Position numbers and translations under genes: made by a program. From the NCBI GenBank assembly GCA_016647705.1, contig CM028330.1:47768397-47832396 (forward strand): a stretch of DNA of 64,000 nucleotides. The letters run 5' to 3'. The stretch is from Eucommia ulmoides. Lineage: Eukaryota > Streptophyta > Magnoliopsida > Garryales > Eucommiaceae. The notes beneath the pieces were generated by a model, which searched no databases, was not told the DNA's origin, and saw nothing but the letters and a program-made list of their open reading frames with translations. Below are positions 48,270 through 59,374 of this stretch, in pieces (the stretch's first letter is position 1; each line of letters begins with the position of its first letter).

Positions 48270-49480
48270 TCTATCTGTCGACCATGATGTTTATACAAGT
48301 GAAAATTGACACTCGCTTGGTAGAATGAATTTCATGTGCCCTAATTATTCTGCGTTATACTGGATGGATGAGAGATTCACAAGATCATCTGAACAACGTC
48401 CTATCTTCGGTACATGTTGCTTACAAGGAAAAGTTAGGCTTCCATTACTTCTCATACCTTCTCCACAAATTAAAATGTTATACTATAGTAATGATGATAG
48501 ATGAAAATCGTTCCGACGTTATGCTAGAGAGTGCAATGCAAGCAACGCTTTACAAGCCTTGGTGCCAATTTGGATACAAGACTGCTTTCCGGAAGAGGCC
48601 CAACAATGTTTACTATACATGGAGAGTTGCGTCATTGGACATGAGCATTAATTCCAGAACCGAGACAAGATGCCATTTATTCTCAATTGTACATCTACGA
48701 TTCTGATTTCCCTTTTAGCGTAAGAAGCCGTAGAAATCCTCATTTGAGAACAGATGTTTTGTAAACTATTCAGAATACATTGTTGCAACATAATGCATTT
48801 GTAGATAAATTTCGTTAAGCGTTTGCAATTTTAAATCAATTGGATTTGGAATAATAAATGTTGCCTGCTTTTCTTCGCTATACTGCATCTACCGATCGTC
48901 GGCGATATAATATGCCGACAACAGATGAGATAGCCATCATATTACAGAGGGATGGAACTGAAACCAGTGCGATGAGAGATATTGTTCTACATTTAAGGGG
49001 GGACAATGAACTAATAAAAATCAATGAATGTCATCCTGCTTATCTATCATTGCATTATGTTTTGTTGTTCCCTTTTGGTGAGCTTGGATGAGAGCCTCAA
49101 TTTAGACAGTAGGATGTGATTCACGGTCGACACACAAACGCTCGACTAACTCAAATGCATCGTATGTTTGAAAGGCCGACAGAGTATTCGACAATTCTAA
49201 GAGGAGAAAAATTATTTCAAGAGTTCTTAGTAGATGCTTGGGCTGTTACCGAGCAAAATTGGTTGAATTAATTTAGGCAACATCAACCAAACATTTGCAG
49301 TGAACTCTATCAAAGTCTTACTGATGTGGCATTAGATGGGATGGAACCTAATCAAATAGGTCAACGAATGATTTTGCTATAATCTTTTATTGGTAGTCCA
49401 AGATGTGTTTCGTAACATTACTGTGAATTCAACTTGGACAGAAATCACTGAAGCTTTATTGCCTCATCAGCAACCAACTG
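48270..49480 (+). pseudogene. Helitron_like_N domain, frame-broken
   Basis: From about 48307 the text HSLGRMNFMCPNYSALYWMD then EQRPIFGTCCLQGKVRLP is the conserved Cys-rich start of plant Helitron proteins. After shifts, QLYIYDSDFPF appears near 48683, and the frame 48858-49091 gives RYNMPTTDEIAIILQRDG then INECHPAYLSLHYVLLFPFG, the core of the domain. The part near 49215-49400 reads FQEFLVDAWAVTEQNWLN and ALDGMEPNQIGQRMIL. At least four frame changes are needed. The domain precedes Rep in all autonomous plant Helitrons. Confidence 0.9.
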
Positions 49481-50252
49481 ACCGTCCCGACTTAATTGCC
49501 CGCATTTTTGAGTTAAAAAGAATTGCTCTAATGAAAGAGATTGAAAACACTTGAGTATTTTGGGAAAAAATTGCCCACTTTTTTACAATTGAGTACCAGA
49601 AAAGAGGTCTGTCGCACATGCACTTTATTTCTTGATGATCCAGACAAAATTCGAACGTGCGACCAAGTAGACAGAATAGTTTGTGCTGAATTTTCAGATC
49701 CAAATGAAGAGTCAGAACTTTTCGAGACTATAAAAAATGCATGGTTCACAAACCATGTGGCGTTTGAAATCCTCAAGCCCTGTGCATAGAGAACGACAGA
49801 TGCACTAAGGGGTATCCATGAGATTTTGTGAAGTATACAACGATGGATCAAGATGGATATCCCATTTACTGTCATCGTGATAATGGCAAAGTTTATACCG
49901 TGAAGGGCAACAAGTTGATAATAGAGACGTCATCCCATACAATCCGTACTTTTCCAAGATGTTCGATTGTCATATTAACGTTGAAGTATGCATTGGGATT
50001 AGATGTGTCAAATATATCCACAAGTATATATATAAAGGAAGTGATATGACGACATTGATTTTGGGAATGATAGATGAGATCAAGCAATATCTTGATGTAA
50101 GATACATTAGACCGTCTGAGGTAGCCTGGCGATTGTTGAGTTTTTCTTTACACGATGAGAATCCAATAATTGTTCAATTGGTGCTCCATTTTCCTGGAAT
50201 ACATCAGGTTCTCTTCAATCCTACTGAAACAATGAAGTCTATCATTTTTTGA
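49440..50252 (+). pseudogene. Helitron Rep (HUH / two-tyrosine) nuclease remnant
   Basis: PTDRPDLIARIFELKRIAL (49473-49530) is the segment before the active site. EYQKRGLSHMHFI holds the metal-binding HUH motif (His-Met-His, codons 49615-49623). Text DPNEESELFETIKNAWFTNH follows in a shifted frame. INVEVCIGIRCVKYIHKYIY then KG is the catalytic two-tyrosine region (tyrosine codons 50013-50015 and 50025-50027, four residues apart). RYIRPSEVAWRLLSFSLHDE follows. The nuclease would nick and join single strands during rolling-circle transposition. The catalytic letters remain although frameshifts separate them; part of the segment before TDRP (usually CNPxW) is missing. Confidence 0.9.
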
Positions 50253-50539
50253 GCTCAGTCACAGAAGTCGACTTTGACAGAATTTGTTTTTTATATTGTG
50301 ATGTACATGCTTTTGCATGTGCATAAACTTATCAAGAGTTTCTCCAACATTTTGTTTGGAATAAAACTGATTTTTTTTTTGGAAACTACGACAGAGAGGA
50401 TTTTTCATCGTCAGAATGTATTTTGTGCCTCCCAATTCAGGTGAACGATTTTATCTGCGTGTACTACCGTAATCGTTTAGGTGTCTACGCATTGTTAACA
50501 ATGTTGAACATGCAACATTCAAAGTTGCATGTATAGTAA

Positions 50540-51530
50540 GGGGGCTATTGGAAGATGATAGTGAATGGATACAATGTCTTCAAGACGCATCTATTATGAG
50601 TACTGGATATCAACTGAGAAAATTATTTTTTGTCATTCTTACACAATGTTCCCTATAAATCCATGTGAATTGTGGGATCAATTTTGGATGCATATATGTG
50701 ATGATCTCTCACACAAAGTTCGCACGTTGTTTTCGATACCCGTCCTAAGAGAGGTACAGATTAAAGACTACGGTTTGTACTTTTTGAATCAATTACTTCA
50801 AGAATCGGGCAAGAGCTTAACAGATTTTCCTCCGATTCCACAACCTGTTCAGAATTAGAATATGGTAGTTGGAAATAGATTGATATGAGAACATCGTCAA
50901 ATACAAAGTGAAGCACAACAAGGGAATGTGCAATATAATATTGATCGTCTCAATAAAGGCCAACGTGTTGCATACGAATCAATCACTTCATCGGTGTTCG
51001 GAGATTTAGGAAAAAAATTCTTTTTGAATACTGGTGCTAGTACGAGAAATATGTTTCTATATAATACCATAGCAGCAAAATGTCGTAGTTTCGGTCATAT
51101 TATTATTACTATGGCATCGTTCGATATTGCATCACTACTACTTGAAAGAGGTCGAACTGCACATTCCACGTTTCATATTCCTCTGGACATTTTTGATAAT
51201 TCAATTTGTCATTTCAGTAAACAATCGTTGCATGCCGAATTGTTTAGAAAGACAAAGTTAATTATTTGGGATGAAGTTCTAATACAACATAAGTACTGTG
51301 TTGAGTTTGTGGATCATATGTTACGAGATATTTGCAGTAATCCAAATCTATTCGGGGGTATCACGGTCGTTCTTGGAGGAGACTTTCGGCAAATTCTACC
51401 TGTCATACCTAAAAGTGTCCGTCAACAAATTGTGGCAGCGTTGTTGAGACTTTTGTTCCTTTGGAATAATATACATGTATTGACTTTGAATTTAAACATG
51501 TGCCTAAATAGTAGCAACATTGAAATATAG
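50540..51530 (+). pseudogene. Helitron PIF1-like helicase, N-terminal half
   Basis: Text QCLQDASIMSTGYQLRKLFF, then after a shift INPCELWDQFWMHICDDLSHK, precedes the helicase. The 200-codon frame 50928-51530 starts [20 protein letters not shown]. The Walker A loop, normally GxxGTGKT, reads GASTRNMF (about 51033-51056), so the ATP-binding lysine is gone. Walker B is kept (KLIIWDEV, about 51254-51278), as is [11 protein letters not shown] (about 51378-51410). The enzyme would unwind DNA 5' to 3' during strand displacement; this copy could not hydrolyse ATP. Confidence 0.9.
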
Positions 51531-51668
51531 AGTTTTCAAAATATTTGCTTCAGGGAAAATTTCATTTAAATATCTTTTAGCATTCTTTCGTTTGCAATAG
51601 ATCACATATATATGCCTTGAGACTAAATTATTCATTTACATTTGTTTTTTTTGTTTTTTTTAAATAAG
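51531..51668 (+). other. Intron or insertion inside the helicase region
   Basis: AT-rich, T-rich sequence separates LNLNMCLN from [11 protein letters not shown]. Plant Helitron genes often have an intron near here. AG at 51666-51667 before TTGGCAGTGATCC could be an acceptor, but I cannot fix a donor. Confidence 0.4.
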
Positions 51669-52435
51669 TTGGCAGTGATCCGCGTGAAATCGTACAATTG
51701 CCATCAACCATACACAAGTGTCGTAATGTGACCGAACTAATATCGTCAGTTTATCCACATCTAGGTACACCCAGTGTTGCTACCCCTGCATTTCTAACTG
51801 AACGTTCCATCATTTATGCAAGAAATGAAGATGTCAGTGTTATTAATTCGGCGGCTTTAAATATTTTTCCCGGAGAAAAGATCACATATCTGGCCACGGA
51901 CAAAATGTCTAAAGATGATGGAGCTGATCGTCAAATTACAGATCGTTATCCTAATGAGTACTTGAATTCCTTGAATTCTCCAGGATTACCTCCTTTCAAG
52001 TTAGATTTGAAAATTGGATGTCCAGTTATGTTATTGAGAAATATCGCATCAAATGATGGATTTTGTAATGGCACACGATTAATGGTTGTTAGGTGCTCTT
52101 CACGTGTAATAGAAGCTCGAATATTAACAGAGGATAAAGCAGGAAATTTGACATTCATTTCGAGAATATCCTTGATGCCCCCTTCTTCTGAATTTCCTTT
52201 TCAAATGACAAGGCACCAGTTTTTAATTCGTTTGGCATATGCTATGACGATAAATAAATCACAAGGACAATCAGTGAAATTTGTTAGAGTTAATTTGACT
52301 ACATGGGTTTTTAGTCACGGTCAACTATACATAGCCTTATCAAGGTGCACATCATTTGATCGATTAGGTGTGCTTCTCCCCGAATATAGATCTCTATCCA
52401 CGACAAATATTGTTTATCCAAAAGTATTATTATAA
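51669..52435 (+). pseudogene. Helitron PIF1-like helicase, C-terminal half
   Basis: A single open frame of 245 codons (from ATG 51698) with [20 protein letters not shown], then [49 protein letters not shown] and [20 protein letters not shown]. These are the late helicase motifs and the C-terminus of plant Helitron proteins, including the SQGQ and QLYVALSR boxes. It ends at TAA 52433-52435. It is the best preserved part of the element and has no internal stop, unlike its upstream half. Confidence 0.92.
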
Positions 52436-52688
52436 TTATAATTGTCTCAATTGATGCAACATTTAAAATTCTATTGACAAATGCCAAATTATTATAGATT
52501 AGTTATCTATTTTTTGTTTGATGTTTGAGACATCCTATATTCTAGCAATGTCGTAAGTGACTTTTGTTATAAGATTTAAATGTTATTAGATTATATTGAT
52601 GTTCAATTGTTAATTGAAAAAGTGCCGAATAGTTGTCTCGATTATTAGTTATTATAGATATTATGACGAAATAGATGTTGTATGTTTT

Positions 52689-52722
52689 ACACCTGTACCT
52701 TCAGGCATGTGTTATACACTAG
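52689..52722 (+). other. Helitron 3' terminus: hairpin and CTAG end
   Basis: ACACCTGTACC (52689-52699), loop TTCA, GGCATGTGT (52704-52712) form an imperfect stem-loop. Then TATACA and CTAG (52719-52722), followed by T at 52723. This matches the plant Helitron pattern of a subterminal hairpin a few bases before CTRR and insertion between A and T. It lies 287 bp after the helicase stop on the same strand, which is the expected side. Confidence 0.8.
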
Positions 52723-52723
52723 T

Positions 52724-53364
52724 GACAAAAATTTTGAAAATTATATATGATATTAAGAATTAATTGTATATTTGACTTCTTAAAATAATTGAGTATTTTT
52801 GGAAAGAATATAATTGACATTTGAAAATTTGTATTTTAAAATGAGATTAATATCATTACAAAATTAGGTTCCAAGGTTTACACGGGAAAAAATGGTGAGA
52901 TAATTTATGGGTTTTGAGTGTTTAGTAAGGTCAATGAACAGATTTTCCCTAAAAAAGGAAAAATAAAAACTTTAGGGCCGGTGAATCTAATGAATAGAGT
53001 GCGACTATGCCACTGGTTGTGTCATTCACTAGTTTTTTTTTTTTTTTTTCACTTCTCATTAAATACCTATCTACTACAATTACTATTTAACATCAATACT
53101 ATACAACCTTACCAAAAGATATTATATATGAATAATTATAGATAGAAAAAATATGAAGAGAACAAATTTTGGAGAGAGAATATTTTAACAAAATATATTA
53201 GTAAAAATTATTTTAGGGACAACAATTTGCACAAAGATATTTATTTTAAAAAAAAATTAAAAAGGTAAATATTTACTATATTCAACACTTTTAATATTTT
53301 AGAACTTAAAGGGTTTTAGCATTTAATTTTATGCGTTATCAAACATGCTCTAAATTATCAATAC
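52724..53364. other. AT-rich stretch with a MITE end
   Basis: GCGTTATCAAACATGCTCTA near 53333-53352 is like the right end of the MITE at 5328-5833 (GCGTTATCAAACAAAGCC), and ATTCAACACTTTTAATATTT before it is compatible with that family. No left end is certain. The 75-codon frame 52918-53145 runs through a poly-T and has no domain. Confidence 0.4.
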
Positions 53365-53551
53365 GGTGTGACTCAAGTGGTAAAACCCGTTTGAGTAAAA
53401 GCAGTTGAAAGGCCTCTGCAAGGTGAGGGGTTCAAGCTTACAGAAAAATACTTGTTGGGAGAGACAACCACGCACCCTGGACGAGATTAATCTTACACTC
53501 TGTATAGGTGTGAGGACCCTTGTACGTATACAAAAAAAAAAAAAAAAAAAA
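53365..53551 (+). mobile_element. tRNA-derived SINE
   Basis: Starts GGTGTGACTCAAGTGG, which holds an RNA polymerase III box A (TGACTCAAGTGG, 53369-53380). Box B is GGTTCAAGCTT (53429-53439). The tail after GTACGTATAC is about 20 A residues. The body has the CTGGACGAGATTAATC-type text of plant SINEs. The length is 187 bp. No clear target duplication is seen. The minus-strand 69-codon frame here is an artefact. Confidence 0.8.
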
Positions 53552-54900
53552 TGTTTCAAATTGAGAAAAAAATAAAGAAAGAATATTTAAATTTTTTCTT
53601 TTTTTGATATACAGTAAAAATTATTTTAGTATTATAATTTTAGTATTATAAATTTGTACAAATATAAATTTTAAGTTCTAAGTATTTAAAATATAAATAC
53701 TTAATATATTCAGCATTTAATGTGTTATGAACTGGGCAGGTTGTTCTGGGAGTAAAATTCTGATTAATTAGAAGATAACTCATACTAAAAAAAATCATTT
53801 TGAATTATTGATACAATAATTATATCTAACACAGTAATTTTTTATGTAGTCTTCTTTTTTTTTTTTTTCTTTTTTCTTTTGAAGAGGTTGTTTAATAGGA
53901 GTATAATTTATATTTTGATTTTATTTCATCAAAATGCAATTTAATTTTATTACTGTTGTAAGAGTAAAAACTGGATCATAAAAAGTGGATGGATTTTTTT
54001 TATTTTTTATTTTTTTAAATTTGGTATTATGTGAAAATTGGAAAGGAAAAAATGAATGAAAAAATAGATAGAAAACAGGTAACAGAAACAGAAGTAGTCC
54101 TCCCAATTTTGGGACGAAAATTGGAAAGGAAATATTGAAATTACTTCCGACCAACAGAATTTAAACATAGGATAAATTACTAGTAATTGTCTCGCATCTC
54201 ATATTTCTAAAATGTCAAACAATTAAAAAATATTAGGGTAAATTGTTTTTATCTTCTTTACTTTATTTAATTATCACTTTATTCTTTTTCATTTTACCTA
54301 ATTCATTTTTTGAAAAAACTGAAAAACTAATTTTTTTCCCTATTTAAATTAATGAATTATGCATATAACTGTATATAGTTAAATTTTTCATCATTTTTTT
54401 TTGGATAAAATAGATGAAATTACCCTTTTATTATAATTTTATTTTAATTTTTTTATATGAATATTTTAAAAAAAATTAAAATTAAAATAAAGAGGTATTT
54501 TTATCTATCTAATAAAAAATTGAATGAAAATTTAGCTCCATCAAGTTTTTAGCGTTAATTTAAATCGAAAAAAATTTAGTTTTTCACTTTGTTCAAAAGT
54601 AAAAATAGATAAAGTGTAATTTTTTTAAAAAAAATAAAATTGAAGGGAGATAAAGTGATAATTAAGTAAAGTAGAGGAAGATAAAAAAATAATTTACCAA
54701 AAAATATTCTCTCACACTTTTTCATTAACCCTACCAAATAAAAAACAGGAAAAAAAAGAGAGAGAGAAAAAAAAATAGACATTCATTTTTGGGGCATGCA
54801 CCATTAACTCTCAAAATGCGGAAGAAATTATCGATTAAGCCTATCATATTTTTTTTTTTGCACCAATAATTCTTTTTATCTTTTTCTGACCAAAATACAC
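53552..54900. other. Unassigned AT-rich stretch
   Basis: Only poly-T and poly-A runs and short low-complexity frames (minus 54154-53921, 54782-54576). Nothing else is visible. Confidence 0.6.
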
Positions 54901-55480
54901 TTCACGTGGATGTTGAATGTAACATCAACTGTTCATTTTATTTTTATTTTTATGATATTATTTTTTTCTAACCAAAATACTCCTCATGTGGATGTTAAAG
55001 TAACATTCAACACATGTGGATATTGAATATAACATCAATTTTTTTTTTTTTTTTTTTAAACGATGTTATATTCAACACTTGTGGATGTTGAATGTAACAT
55101 CAATTGTTCTCATGTAATACCAATTGTTCTCATACTTTATGTATGCAAGAGTAAAATCTATATGTTGTTACATTCAACACTTGTAGATGTTGAATGTAAC
55201 ATCAAATGTTCTCATGTTTTACTATAAATTGTAGGATGCAAAGTGTAATTTTGTCAAGATATTTTAAAGTGAGTTGTCATACACAAACTTGAAAAATGTG
55301 CACCTCTATTCCTCTTCCCATCTCTCTCTAGATTCGTGCAATTCACCGGTCAAGTATTCCTCCATTTATCTTCATTTACTTTAATATATCTCTCTCTTTC
55401 TCTCTATCTCGCTCTAAGTGTGGAGAAAAAATAAATCCATGGCGAAACCCATTTTTAGAGAGAGGTGTTGAATGTAACAT
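54901..55480. repeat. Cluster of TGTTGAATGTAACA hairpins
   Basis: The 14-base motif TGTTGAATGTAACA and its complement occur repeatedly and form hairpins. Near 55163-55200, TGTTACATTCAACA is followed after 8 bases by TGTTGAATGTAACA. A similar pair is at about 55062-55100, with degenerate pairs at 54910-54930 and 54990-55030. A last half-copy lies at 55467. Downstream 55490-55680 has GAAGACGTCTACAAATyGAT repeats. Confidence 0.75.
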
Positions 55481-55489
55481 TCACAAGCG

Positions 55490-55830
55490 ATCGACGACGC
55501 TGGCGAATATCACGAGTGATTGGCAAACGGAAAGAAGACGTCTACAAATTGATCGAAGACGAAGACGTCTACAAATCGATCGAACGGAATGAAGAAGAAA
55601 TCGCAAAGCGATGCACGTTTACAAAGCGATCGGCGCTTCTGAAGGAAGACGCGAATCACAGGAGGGCATTTCGGTAATCTCGTCTCTCGCCGTTTTTGAA
55701 AACGGGAGTTTTTGGTGCAAGGAAGGCCGGTGATGGGAGTTTTCAGTGTAAGAAAAGGCCGACGATGGGATTAAACGGTGCAAAAAAAAGTAGGTGGGAG
55801 TAAATGGTGAATAGTAACTCATTTTGGGTG
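55490..55830. repeat. GC-richer tandem repeats, coding-like
   Basis: GAAGACGTCTACAAATTGATC (first 20 bases repeated at 55558) and several GCGATCG words give a 70-codon acidic/basic frame (55465-55677) with repeated DVYKxIE. Then diverged units of about 37 bp (GGAGTTTT..GGTGCAAGG..AAGGCCG) run to about 55820. It could be a captured exon or an element end; no domain is recognised. Confidence 0.45.
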
Positions 55831-56927
55831 TAAATGGTAATTTTCCCTTCATTTTTCTATCCTTTCACTTCTTTATCCTTGGAACCAAACGAATCCTAAA
55901 TCTAACATTATATCAGAGAATATTCAGTTCATATCCAATCAAAAAGTGTACAGCATAGTTTTTAGCTGGGAATTGGGGAAGATGGCCCCGACAAAACACA
56001 TGGTTTAGAGGCCTCTCTCCATTCATTTAACTTAACTCAAAATTCTTTCCTTTTTTTTTTTTTTTTTTTTTTCCGGCTCGTAACTACTTCTGATTATATT
56101 TGGCCGTCTGAAGAATATTCACATTGGGTTTCCCCTTCTGATTTTGGTTCATATGCATGAATTGACTCGAGAGATTAATACATTTGGATTTTTTATATTA
56201 TTGTAACTTGTTTGGGAAGAGTATTTTGAATTTGACTACCATTAATTTGCAAGGAATTAATCAAGAGGTGTTAATCTGGTTTGAAAGGGGTGGTGCCTAT
56301 TTTGTCAATCAGTGTTTGGCTATTCTGAGGAGCACTCCACGGATTAAATTTTGAATTTAATTGTGAATGCACTTTACCGATGTCAGGGAGTGCGTCCTTA
56401 AGATTGTCAGATGAGTTAATTAGTCGAAGTGTGTAAACTAATCTGGACACACTTTACTAAAAAAAAAAATAAAAAAAATCAAAGAATTGCACTGAAGTTG
56501 CTCTTGATTTTGTTATACCATTTCCGTCTACCGACCATTAATTCTTCAAATTCTCACTCTCCATGCTTCATTTTTAAGATTTTCCGTTCCCCTAGAATGA
56601 GTAGAATTCTAAATGATTGAAATTCTATTCTTCTTCCCCCTCCCACAAAAATCTGTGATTTGTTTAGCAATAATCCGTGATTGATCCTAATTAGACGATA
56701 TGATCTGTTATTTGTCATATTATAAAATTGACTTTAGACTTAGTCTCCCAACCTGCGATTTGCTTTTGTTTCATTCCCGTGCGTGTCCGCGCTTTGTTTT
56801 GCAAAGCATATAGAGAACCTTCTTGTTTTATTTATTTTGCAGCGTAGTTCATTTTTTGAAATTGACTTATATATATGCGTTCTAGTCGATTAGTATGCGT
56901 TCTAGTCGATTTTTCGGTTCGGGTTTT

Positions 56928-56982
<55 letters not shown>

Positions 56983-57756
56983 GGGAGTTTCTTTGTAGTC
57001 TTGGTCAATTTTTTGTTGGTCAAACTAGGGTTCTGAGACTGTTTCAACAAGATAACGTTTTTGTAACTCGATACTATTAGTTTTAATTATCATTAGTTTA
57101 TTTTTCATTGAATTGATGATTACTTGTTAATGATTAGGATACATTTTTGTTACATTCAAATCTTTGATTGTTTCTTTATTATGGATTAATTGAGATTTAT
57201 CTGTTAGATAAGTTTGCGTAAAGAATGTCATCATTTTGGTTGCCACAGATCATTCTCCGTTGTTGTTTTTGTTTGACTGTATAGTGATTTGCATGCTAGA
57301 TTAGTGCGATAGTTTTCGTGATCTTGATGTGGATTCATATCCACGATAATTTTGTTGGATTGTCTTTGCATGTTCTGGAGATTTTTAAATTGTTTAACCT
57401 TTGATATTATGGATGAGTTTTTAGCGCTTAATATGATTTTATCAAGTTAAAGTATGTGTTGTTTTTGTTTATTTTATATCTATAGACTGTAAGTTTTTTT
57501 TTTTACTAGTTATATTGAAAGTTCTAAGAACTCGTTATTTTTTTCGTTATATTTTTTTGTTACATTTACCTACATTTTGTATTGTGCTTTGTTTTACTAT
57601 TTTTTCTAGTTGTTTTATCATTTAAGTGTTTTTGTGATAATGATTAGTTAATTATGTTATATTTTTTGTTTTCAGAAGTAAATGTTTTATAATAGTGATA
57701 TGTTTTTCTGTTTTGTTTGCCATGTTTTTCATGTAGTAATTTCTTCATTATATATA
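55831..57756. other. Unassigned stretch upstream of the Mutator-like gene
   Basis: Contains a poly-T (about 56050-56072), an AT microsatellite (about 56932-56979) with a repeated TATGCGTTCTAGTCGATT just before it (56875 and 56893), and no gene. Frames over the microsatellite on both strands are artefacts. AATCCGTGATTGA near 56668 recurs inverted near 61007. Confidence 0.5.
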
Positions 57757-59343
57757 AAATGTCAAATTTGACGATTGTTTTGTGCAAATATAAGGATCAA
57801 AGTGAAATAGTGAAAGTTGATAGCAATATGAGTTTTGTTAGTGTTGTAGAGATTGTTGTTTCTTGATGGAATTGTTTGTAATAGATTGCTTTTGGTTTGC
57901 ACTATTCCCTCCCTGGTCATCCAATTGCATGTTGCGATTAAGATGACTCTGATGGTGTGATTGTGTTGATTAGGTCATTTAGGATTGATTTTATAGAAGT
58001 TGTAATAAAAGATAATGGTATGACGTATGGACATGGTCCAAGTGTTATATATGGTGATGCATCTTGTAATGTACTAGATAGTGCATCAGGTGAGTCATCT
58101 ACATGTGTCCATAATGACGAAGATGATTATATGTTGTCTTTTTTTTTTTTGACGTCATGAGAAGAACTACTTCAATCTACTAAGGGGGCAAAAGGCATTG
58201 GTTTTGCTGGTTAATGTTTTAGAGGTGGGCCAGAAAAATTTCAAACTCTCTTGAGGAAGTATTTATTTGAGATTATATTTAGTTATAAGTAAAATAAAAA
58301 TAAAAATTCATATCACTACATATTGTTCAGTTAAGGATACAAGAAGGTGTACGTGGTTCATACATGGCCATGTGGATTGTATGAATGGATTTTATTTACA
58401 TAAGAGAATCGGTTAATGAACACACATGTAGTGCAATATATAGAACTATGAAGAATAAGCGAAGGAGCTCAAATGTTGTTGCTAGCTGATGGTTGGAAAC
58501 TATGAAGGATAAACCTAAAACACAACACATTGATGCACTTCATGACTTCAAGAAAATATATAGGCTTGGGGATCACACATCTACATACGATCAGTTGAGA
58601 TAGTATGTAGAGGCATGCAATAAAACGACTTCGAACAATTACTTGTTGTTGGAGTATGAAGGTGCCATACATCATTTCAAGCGTTTTTTTTTTTTTTTTT
58701 GTCACTTTTCACAGATGTATTCATGGGTTTTAGTTTATACGCCCAATGCTATTCGTAGATGGAATATTTTTGAATGGTAGATATAAATGAGTTATTCTCG
58801 TTACTTGTGGTAAGGATAGTAACCGACATACTATTCTATTTTTTTTTTTTAATCATGATAACATATATATAATTTTTTGTGTTTACTTAGATCTAATAAC
58901 TTTAAAAAAAAATTATTTTGGTAGTAATCATAAGTTATAATTAGTTACATGTCATTGATTTTAAAAAAAAAATAAATTGTTTTAGTAATAATCATAAGTT
59001 ATAATTAGTTACATGTCATTGATTTTGCAAATTGTATATTGCATCATTTACATGTAACTAACTAGGAATGATTGAAATGTAACTAATAAGTAGTTCCATA
59101 TCACTAATTCAAATTATTTATTATTTTACAGTTACATCACTTTATTAGTAACATGTTGAATATATTTTTCTTTTTCTTTTTTTCTTTTTTATTTACATTT
59201 ACATCAAATATTATGTCATGTAAATTGTTTTGTTGAATATGTTTTTTTTTTTTGCTGCTTTTATTTATTTTATGTTTTAAATTCAATATAAGTACATTCT
59301 CGATGTGGTTTATAATCGGTGTATGTTTCTTTTTTCTTTTTTC

Positions 59344-59374
<31 letters not shown>

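Larger units (their letters stand above)
45600..52722 (+). mobile_element. Decayed autonomous Helitron, 5' end not located
   Basis: A Helitron_like_N domain, Rep (HUH plus two-tyrosine) and PIF1-like helicase lie in order on the plus strand from about 48.27 to 52.44 kb. A Helitron-type 3' terminus (hairpin, then CTAG before T) follows at 52689-52722. Upstream 45.6-48.2 kb carries a repeat-rich N-terminal coding part. Helitrons transpose by rolling-circle replication with no inverted repeats and no target duplication; they start with TC and end CTRR between A and T. I could not fix the TC start, so the left boundary is approximate. Confidence 0.85.

Noticed and set aside
53000..53034. Alternative Helitron 3' end (CACTAG before a T run)
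   Set aside because: The upstream hairpin is weak (4-base stem) compared with the 52689-52722 site, which also lies closer to the helicase gene.
53365..53440. Possible tRNA gene (box A and box B present)
   Set aside because: No cloverleaf with an anticodon arm can be formed convincingly and a poly-A tail follows the body, so it is a SINE.
56832..57080. Frames on both strands with Ile-Tyr repeats
   Set aside because: Artefacts of the AT microsatellite at 56932-56979.
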